From Candidatus Rokuibacteriota bacterium (GTDB lineage: Bacteria > Methylomirabilota > Methylomirabilia > Rokubacteriales > CSP1-6): a DNA stretch of 57,476 nucleotides. Position numbers and translations under genes: made by a program. The notes below the pieces were generated by a model, which was given only the letters and a program-made list of their open reading frames with translations, was not told the origin of the DNA and did not search any database. Shown here piece by piece: positions 52,259 through 57,476 of the stretch. Position 1 is the stretch's first letter. Each line of letters starts with the position of its first letter. The stretch lies in NCBI GenBank assembly GCA_003220265.1, contig QHRW01000024.1, positions 1 to 57,476 on the forward strand, read 5' to 3'.

Positions 52259-53044
52259 TCAGGCCGCCGTCACGCCGCCGTCGACCGGCAGCGCCACGCC
52301 GGTCACGAACGACGCTTCGTCCGACAGGAGGAACAGCGCCGCGTTGGCAATCTCCTCGGGCCGGCCCGTGCGGCCCAGTGGCACCGAGCCGTGCGCACGC
52401 TTGCGCACTAACTCCTCGGGATCCATGCCCGCCGTCGACTTCTGATCCGGGCGGGAGACGAACACGCGCAGCATCGGCGTGTCGATGGGGCCAGGGCAGA
52501 CGGCGTTCACGCGGATCTTCTCGGGCGCCAGCCGCAGCGCCAGGCTCTTGACGAAGCCCACCACGCCGAACTTGCACATCGAGTAGACCGGGCTGAAGCC
52601 GGAGCCGACGAGCCCGGACGTCGACGCGGTGAAGAGAAGGCTGCCACCGCCCCGGGCACGGATCGCGGGGATGGCCGCCTCGGTCGTAACCAGCACCGTC
52701 CTGAGATTCAGCTCGACCGCGAGGTCGAAGGCACCGAGGTCGATGCCCTCGACCGAGGCCGGCCCGGGATGGCCGACGTGGTTCCAGACGAAATCCAGGC
52801 CCTTGAACCGGTCCACCGTGTCCCACACGATCCGGCGCGAATCGTCGTCCTTCGTCAGGTCCGCCGCGATGCCGTGCGCGATGCCACCCGCCGAGGTGAT
52901 CTCGCCCACCACGCGCTTCACGCCGTCGGCGTCCACATCCACCACGGCGATCTGCGCGCCCTCGCGCGCGAAGCGCAGGGCCCCGGCGCGTCCCATGCCC
53001 GAAGCCGCGGCCGTCACGATCCCGATCTTTCCGGCCATGCGCAT
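52259..53044 (-). CDS. Short-chain dehydrogenase/reductase
   Basis: A 261-residue NAD(P)-dependent SDR. Cofactor loop TAAASGMG (TGxxxGxG with Ala for the first Gly), ADL, active-site serine in TASTSG, YSMCK (YxxxK), and PGPIDTPM. ATG 53044 with AGGGAGGA upstream. It may oxidise the alcohol made by the neighbouring P450. Confidence 0.92.
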   Translation of the reverse strand: MRMAGKIGIVTAAASGMGRAGALRFAREGAQIAVVDVDADGVKRVVGEITSAGGIAHGIAADLTKDDDSRRIVWDTVDRFKGLDFVWNHVGHPGPASVEGIDLGAFDLAVELNLRTVLVTTEAAIPAIRARGGGSLLFTASTSGLVGSGFSPVYSMCKFGVVGFVKSLALRLAPEKIRVNAVCPGPIDTPMLRVFVSRPDQKSTAGMDPEELVRKRAHGSVPLGRTGRPEEIANAALFLLSDEASFVTGVALPVDGGVTAA

Positions 53045-53063
53045 CGGCAGTCCTCCCTGGGGC

Positions 53064-53258
53064 TCAGTCGTCCACGATCGACAGCGCCAGCTTCGGGCAT
53101 CGCCGCACGGCGTGCTCCACGCGCTCGCGCAACGCGGCGGGCGGCTGCTCCTGCTTGATCTGCAGCCGGTCGTCGTCGTCGACGAGGAAGACTTCCGGCA
53201 CCAGCCGCGCGCACACGGCGTTGCTCTCGCACAGCGTGCGGTTGACGACCACGCGCAT
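53064..53258 (-). CDS. P450-type [3Fe-4S]/[4Fe-4S] ferredoxin
   Basis: A 64-residue ferredoxin from ATG 53258. Three cysteines are placed as C-x5-C and C-P (LCESNAVC, RRCPKLAL), the pattern of three-cysteine [3Fe-4S] ferredoxins that feed bacterial P450s. It is divergent from the P450 gene 86 bp away and followed by the SDR gene 19 bp later. Confidence 0.85.
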   Translation of the reverse strand: MRVVVNRTLCESNAVCARLVPEVFLVDDDDRLQIKQEQPPAALRERVEHAVRRCPKLALSIVDD

Positions 53259-53279
53259 GCCGCCCCCCCTCGCCGGGTC

Positions 53280-53297
53280 TTGACAGCGTGTAGTCAA
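53280..53297. promoter_or_regulatory. Inverted repeat in the ferredoxin-P450 divergent promoter
   Basis: TTGAC (53280-53284) and GTCAA (53293-53297) form an inverted repeat with an 8-bp spacer; TTGACA doubles as a possible -35 box for the P450 gene. A candidate operator for a dimeric regulator. No regulator gene is adjacent. Confidence 0.4.
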
Positions 53298-53344
53298 TAC
53301 CATAGACCGTAGCGTCAAGATCGGCGGTGACAAGGAGCCCCCCA

Positions 53345-54589
53345 ATGAGCACCGTTCCCACCCCGACGACGGCCCTCTCCCTCGACGAGATCAACCCGGC
53401 CAGCTTCGACTTCTGGCTCCGCGATGACGTGGAGGGGGCCTTGGCCAGGCTCCGGCACGAACGGCCAGTAGCTTGGCACCAGCATCCCGACTCCGGCAAG
53501 GGCTTCTGGTCCATCACGCGCTTCGACGACGTCGCCGCCGCCACGCGCGACTGGGAGACCTTCAGCTCCGCCTACGGCATCCAGGCGATGACGGATCCCG
53601 AGGACATGCCGTACATGACGGCCATCCGGTCGATGATCTCCACCGACCCGCCGAAGCACACCAAGCTCCGGAGCGTGGTGAACCGCGGCTTCACGCCGAA
53701 GATGATCGCCAAGGCGGAAGGCGCGGTGCGGGAGCGCGCCCGGCGGATCGTCGACGCCATCGCCGCCAAGGGCGAGGCGGAGTTCGTCACCGAGGTGGCC
53801 GACGCGCTGCCCGTCGCGATCATCTGCGACATGATGGGCGTGCCCGAGGGCGATCGAGGCAAGCTGCTCGACCTGACGAACCGCCTGCTGGCCGGGGGCG
53901 ACAAGGACTTCGGGGGCACGCGCGAGTCCCTCCTGCACGCGGCCGGCGAGCTCCGTGAGTACGGGCTCCGGCTCGGCAAGAAGCGTCTGGAGCATCCGGA
54001 GAACGACCTGACGACCACGCTCGTGCACGCCGAGGTGGACGGCGAGGCCATGCCGCCCGAGGACCTCGGGCCGTTCTTTCTCCTCTTGATCGCCGCCGGC
54101 AACGAGACCACCCGCACGGCCCTCAGCCAGGGGATGTGGGCCTTCACGCAATTTCCCGACGAGAAGCGCAAGTGGCAGGCCGACCTCGACGGGTTCGCCA
54201 CGTCCGCCGTCGAGGAGATCATCCGCTGGGCGAGCCCGGTGATGCACATGCGGCGGACCGTGACCCGCGACACCACGTTCGCCGGGGTGCCGATGCAGAA
54301 GGGCCAAAAGATCGCGATGTGGTACATCTCCGCCAACCGCGACGAGAAGTACTTCGCGGACCCCTACCGCTTCGACGTGGGTCGCACCCCGAACGAGCAG
54401 GGCGCCTTCGGCACCGGCGGCGCCCACTTCTGCCTCGGCTCACACCTGGCGCGTCGCGAGGTCACCGCCATGTTCGTGGAGCTGTTCCGCCGGCTGCCGG
54501 ACATCGAGGCCACCGCCCCGCCGGAGAAGCTCCGCTCGAACTTCATCCGCGGCATCAAGCGGCTGCCGGTGGCGTTCAAACCCGCCTGA
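53345..54589 (+). CDS. Cytochrome P450
   Basis: Soluble bacterial P450 of 414 residues from ATG 53345 (AAGGAG 7 nt before). I-helix AAGNETTR, ExxR as EEIIR, and the haem loop FGTGGAHFCLG with axial Cys363. The STDPPKHTKLR region resembles P450s that hydroxylate steroids, terpenoids or fatty acids, but substrate is not predictable. The divergent ferredoxin is the likely electron donor; no ferredoxin reductase is nearby. Convergent with the next gene, 14 bp apart. Confidence 0.93.
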   Translation: MSTVPTPTTALSLDEINPASFDFWLRDDVEGALARLRHERPVAWHQHPDSGKGFWSITRFDDVAAATRDWETFSSAYGIQAMTDPEDMPYMTAIRSMISTDPPKHTKLRSVVNRGFTPKMIAKAEGAVRERARRIVDAIAAKGEAEFVTEVADALPVAIICDMMGVPEGDRGKLLDLTNRLLAGGDKDFGGTRESLLHAAGELREYGLRLGKKRLEHPENDLTTTLVHAEVDGEAMPPEDLGPFFLLLIAAGNETTRTALSQGMWAFTQFPDEKRKWQADLDGFATSAVEEIIRWASPVMHMRRTVTRDTTFAGVPMQKGQKIAMWYISANRDEKYFADPYRFDVGRTPNEQGAFGTGGAHFCLGSHLARREVTAMFVELFRRLPDIEATAPPEKLRSNFIRGIKRLPVAFKPA

Positions 54590-54603
54590 CGCGCGCGCAA
54601 TCC

Positions 54604-56262
54604 TCAGGCGTGCCAGCGGAACTGCTGCGGCTTGCGCACGGAGCCCTGGGAGATCATGACGTTCACCAGCGCCGGGCCACGGAAGGCCATGGCCTGCTCC
54701 AGCGCGGCCGTCAGATCTTTCGGGTTCTCGACGAAGAAGCCCTTGCCGCCGAAGGCCTCCATCACCTTGTCGTAGCGCGCGCCGTAGATCAGCGCGTTCG
54801 GCTTCAGGGTCTGCAGCGGGTTGTCCGGGATCTCGGGCACGCCGGGGCCGATGCCGCCGTTGTTGAACACGACGATCTTGACCGGCAGCCGATAGCGGCA
54901 CACCGTCTCCATCTCCATGCCGGAGAAGCCGATCGCCGAGTCGCCCGAGACCGAGATGATCGGCTTGTCCGGATGCACCACGGCGGCGGCGACGACGAAG
55001 CCCATGCCGACGCCCATCGTGCCGTAGCTGCCGGCGTCCAGCCGGTGGCGCGGCTTGGCGTTGAGCAGCTGGGTGCGGCCGATGTCCATCGTGCTGGCGC
55101 CCTCGCCGATGATGATCGCGTCCTCCGGCGCCCAGGCGGCGACGTCCTTCAGCGCGCGGTAATAGTTGGCCGGCGCCGCGTCGTCGGCGATCTGGGGCGC
55201 GATCTGCGCCGCATTCGCCGCCGCCTTCTCGGCGATCGCGGCGTGCCAGGGCGCGTCCTGGGGATAGACCCACTCGCGCTTTTCGAGCGACGTGTTGAGC
55301 TGCCCGACGATCGCCTTGCCGTCGCCCACCAGCGCGACCTCGGTCGGCGCGTTCTGGCCGATCTGCTCCGGTGCGACGTCGAGCTGGATGATGCGCACGT
55401 TCTTGTCGAAGCGCGGCGGCAGGCCGAAATGCATGATCCAGTTGAGCCGCGCGCCCATCAGGACGACGACGTCGGCATTCTGGAGCGCGTGGCTGCGCGC
55501 CGCGCCGACCGACAGCGGATGCGTGTCGGGCAGCACGCCCTTGCCCATCGGCGAGGCGAGGAACGGCACCTTGGTGCGCTCGATGAACTTGCGGACCTCG
55601 TCCTCGGCGCGCGAGTACGCCATGCCCTTGCCGACGATGACGAGCGGCCGCTCGGCCGAGCGCAGCACGTCCAGCGCGCGCTCGACGTCGTCCGGCATGG
55701 CCTGGGTGCGTGGCGGGTCTGGGCAGCGCGCCGGCTCCTCCACCCGCGACTCGTCGACCTTGCCGGTGATGATGTCGTCCGGCAGGTCGAGATAGCTCGC
55801 CCCGGGCCGGCCATAGATCGCGTTCCGCACCGCCATCTCCACGTAGAACGGGATGCGGTGGACGTGCTCGACCGCGTGCGCGAACTTGCAGAACGGCGTG
55901 GCGATCAGCACCTGGCGCTCTTCCTGGAACGCCCCCATGCCGTTGCGCCAGGTCTCCGAGGCGCCCCCGATGAGGATCATCGGCCAGGCATTCTGCTGCG
56001 CGTTGGCGAGGCCGGAGAGGGCGTGGACGACGCCGGGGCCCGACACGACAACGCAGGCGCCGGGGCGCCCGGTCAGATAGCCGACGGCCTGCGCGGCATA
56101 CGAGGCGGACTGCTCGTTGCGCATGCCGACGTAGGTGATCCCTTCCTTCTGGACAGCGGCCGCGACCGGATTCACCGGGAATCCGACGATCCCGAACATG
56201 AACTGGACGCCCTGCCGCTTGAGGCTCCTCGCGATCAGCGTTGCGCCGTCGACTTCGGCCAT
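54604..56262 (-). CDS. Thiamine-diphosphate enzyme, oxalyl-CoA decarboxylase / 2-hydroxyacyl-CoA lyase type
   Basis: A 552-residue enzyme from ATG 56262 (AGGAGAG upstream). The catalytic glutamate lies in MRNEQSASYAAQAVGY, and the ThDP-binding motif is SGDSAIGFSGMEMET ending VVFNN. It resembles oxalyl-CoA decarboxylase and 2-hydroxyacyl-CoA lyase, which split C-C bonds next to an acyl-CoA carbonyl. No formyl-CoA transferase is adjacent to favour oxalate. Convergent with the P450. Confidence 0.88.
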   Translation of the reverse strand: MAEVDGATLIARSLKRQGVQFMFGIVGFPVNPVAAAVQKEGITYVGMRNEQSASYAAQAVGYLTGRPGACVVVSGPGVVHALSGLANAQQNAWPMILIGGASETWRNGMGAFQEERQVLIATPFCKFAHAVEHVHRIPFYVEMAVRNAIYGRPGASYLDLPDDIITGKVDESRVEEPARCPDPPRTQAMPDDVERALDVLRSAERPLVIVGKGMAYSRAEDEVRKFIERTKVPFLASPMGKGVLPDTHPLSVGAARSHALQNADVVVLMGARLNWIMHFGLPPRFDKNVRIIQLDVAPEQIGQNAPTEVALVGDGKAIVGQLNTSLEKREWVYPQDAPWHAAIAEKAAANAAQIAPQIADDAAPANYYRALKDVAAWAPEDAIIIGEGASTMDIGRTQLLNAKPRHRLDAGSYGTMGVGMGFVVAAAVVHPDKPIISVSGDSAIGFSGMEMETVCRYRLPVKIVVFNNGGIGPGVPEIPDNPLQTLKPNALIYGARYDKVMEAFGGKGFFVENPKDLTAALEQAMAFRGPALVNVMISQGSVRKPQQFRWHA

Positions 56263-56352
56263 GTCCCTCTCCTGTCTGAGTGGAAACGAGCAGCGCGCCT
56301 TCAGGAGGTCGCAGTATATTCCAACAACGACCTCGCGACCCGGGGAGGATGC

Positions 56353-56986
56353 GATGGACGAGGAGCCTCGTTCTGCCCGGACAACCTGCAGCTCATGTCC
56401 TACCTTGCGGCGGCCTGCCCGGATGTCCATCCTCGACCACCTCAGCCGGGGCCGCCTCCGTCTCGGCATCGGCCGCGGCCTCGCCCGCCGGGAGCTCGAG
56501 GCGTTCCGGGGCACGATGGACGAGTCACGGGAACGGTTCGACGAGGCGTCCGCGATGATCATGCGCGCTCTTCGCACGGGGTTCATGGAGGGTGACGGGC
56601 CGTTCTACCGGCAGCCGAGGACGGAGATCCGGCCGCGCCCGGCGCGCGCCTTCGACGGCCGCGTGTACGCGGTGGCCTCGTCCGATGACTCGGTGGTGTC
56701 CGCGGCACGGCTGGATGCGCGCATGGTGATGTTCGCCGACCGGCCCTGGCCGATTCGCATGCTGGCCGACTTCTGCGTGTGCACGCCCAGCCTCGACGGT
56801 GCCGAGGCGACGGCCCGCCGGTACATGGGCAAGTTCGTGGAGAGCAACTTCTATCACTACGAGCTGCTCAGCGACTTCGAGCTGGCCACCTCGTTCCGCT
56901 TCGGCGGCACGCCCTTCGACCTGGCGGAATCCGGGCTTCGCCTCTACGCCAAGGAGGTCATGCCCGTGGTGCGCTCGTGGCGATGA
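56353..56986 (+). pseudogene. Decayed LLM-class flavin monooxygenase
   Basis: Two frames carry consecutive parts of one luciferase-like enzyme. The first reads ASFCPDNLQLMSYLAAACPD (to about 56420). The second, from about 56423, reads SILDHLSRGRLRLGIGRG, then MDESRERFDEASAMIM and PFYRQPRTEIRPRP to the stop at 56986. The N-terminal 50-60 residues are absent, and around 25 residues expected between the two parts are missing. It is therefore not a working enzyme as written. Its stop still overlaps the ATG of the next gene. Confidence 0.7.
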
Positions 56987-57476
56987 AGGTCGTCATCACC
57001 GGAGCGTCGGGATTGATCGGCTCGGCCTTGCGGCCGGGGCTCACGGCGGAGGGACACACGATCCTCCGGCTGGTCAGAGGGCCAGCCGCCGGAGCCGAAT
57101 CGCGGTGGGATCCCGATGGCGGAGTGCTCGATCCGAATGCCCTGGACGGCGCCGACGCCGTCGTGCACCTCGCCGGCGAGAGCATCGCGGGCGGCCGATG
57201 GACCGCCGCCAGGAAGGCGCGCATCCGGGACAGTCGCGTCCGCGGCACCGCGCTGCTTGCACGTTCGATGGCCGCGCGTGGCCGCAAACCGACGGTCTTC
57301 ATCTCCGGGTCGGCGGTCGGCTTTTACGGCGACCGCGGTGGTGAGCTCCTGGACGAGGGAAGTGGCCAGGGCCGGAGTTTCCTGGCGGACGTCTGCCGAG
57401 AGTGGGAGGCGGCCACGCGTCCCGCCGCGGACGCCGGCATCCGCGTGGTCAACATCCGCCTCGGAGTGGTGCTGAG
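56983..57476 (+). CDS. TIGR01777-family NAD-dependent epimerase (partial)
   Basis: SDR-like protein cut off by the right window edge (164 residues seen). MKVVITGASGLIGSALRPGL carries the GxxGxxG motif. HLAGESIAGGRWTAARKARI, SRVRGTALL and FISGSAVGFYGDRG are typical of TIGR01777 (YfcH-like) sugar-nucleotide epimerase relatives of unknown function. ATG overlaps the stop of the decayed monooxygenase gene. Confidence 0.9.
   Translation, partial: MKVVITGASGLIGSALRPGLTAEGHTILRLVRGPAAGAESRWDPDGGVLDPNALDGADAVVHLAGESIAGGRWTAARKARIRDSRVRGTALLARSMAARGRKPTVFISGSAVGFYGDRGGELLDEGSGQGRSFLADVCREWEAATRPAADAGIRVVNIRLGVVL

Noticed and set aside
54136..56595. An 819-residue open frame antisense to the thiamine-diphosphate enzyme
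   Set aside because: Shadow; only its last part (CPDNLQLMSYLAA) is meaningful, and that belongs to the decayed monooxygenase.
1..57476. CRISPR arrays, tRNA or rRNA genes, transposases, phage genes
   Set aside because: Looked for on both strands by reading; no regularly spaced repeats, tRNA-like folds or transposase motifs were seen.

Overview
The window is about 70% G+C, densely coded, and reads as chromosomal DNA of an uncultured soil or sediment bacterium. The mix of two-component flavin monooxygenases, amidohydrolases, orphan solute-binding proteins, a lanthanide-type PQQ alcohol dehydrogenase and many small lipoproteins resembles Candidatus Rokubacteria/Methylomirabilota genomes. That assignment is inference; no rRNA, tRNA or ribosomal protein gene is present to test it. 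I saw no CRISPR array, prophage or insertion sequence.

Layout. 0-7 kb: HxlR regulator (partial), MATE exporter, a PaaI thioesterase with a 3' frameshift, a large regulatory ATPase and a Tat-exported animal-type haem peroxidase. 7-11.8 kb (minus strand): a zinc dehydrogenase with an in-frame UGA at its catalytic zinc-ligand cysteine, an oligopeptide-type binding protein, DedA, and a cytochrome c/copper-monooxygenase-like lipoprotein. 12.6-19.2 kb: a six-gene plus-strand operon of a NitT/TauT-type ABC transporter, a PhnD-like protein, a TPR protein and an amidohydrolase. 19-25 kb: lipoproteins, including an M48 protease operon, and a decayed CBS-type gene. 25-30.8 kb: zinc dehydrogenase, flavin monooxygenase with flavin reductase, an amidohydrolase, and a MerB-like gene with a second in-frame UGA. 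30.8-33.6 kb: a three-gene operon of an ERG2/sigma-1-receptor homologue, an ERG4/ERG24 sterol reductase homologue and a Rieske oxygenase. 34-37 kb: alpha/beta hydrolases. 37.2-41.1 kb: one 1299-residue protein joining a trypsin-like protease, a DNA/RNA non-specific nuclease and an S41 protease. 41-49 kb: UroD-like methyltransferase, Rieske protein, PQQ dehydrogenase, Gfo/Idh/MocA proteins, flavin monooxygenase, NudC. 50-57 kb: PAC2, EVE, amidohydrolase, SDR, ferredoxin and P450, a thiamine-diphosphate enzyme, a decayed flavin monooxygenase and a partial epimerase.

Two observations stand out. First, two unrelated enzymes each carry one in-frame UGA exactly where the family has a catalytic cysteine (C159 of MerB; the catalytic zinc ligand of the dehydrogenase). 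Each UGA is followed at the right distance by a stem-loop fitting the bacterial SECIS consensus; the MerB one has a GGUC loop like that of E. coli fdhF. UGA is an ordinary stop elsewhere in the window, so selenocysteine insertion is the simplest explanation. Second, the ERG2-ERG24-Rieske operon looks like a compact sterol nucleus-editing pathway, which is rare in bacteria.

Several other genes are broken by frameshifts or small internal deletions (PaaI, CBS gene, a short unknown gene, a Tat hydrolase, a flavin monooxygenase). These may be real decay or assembly error.
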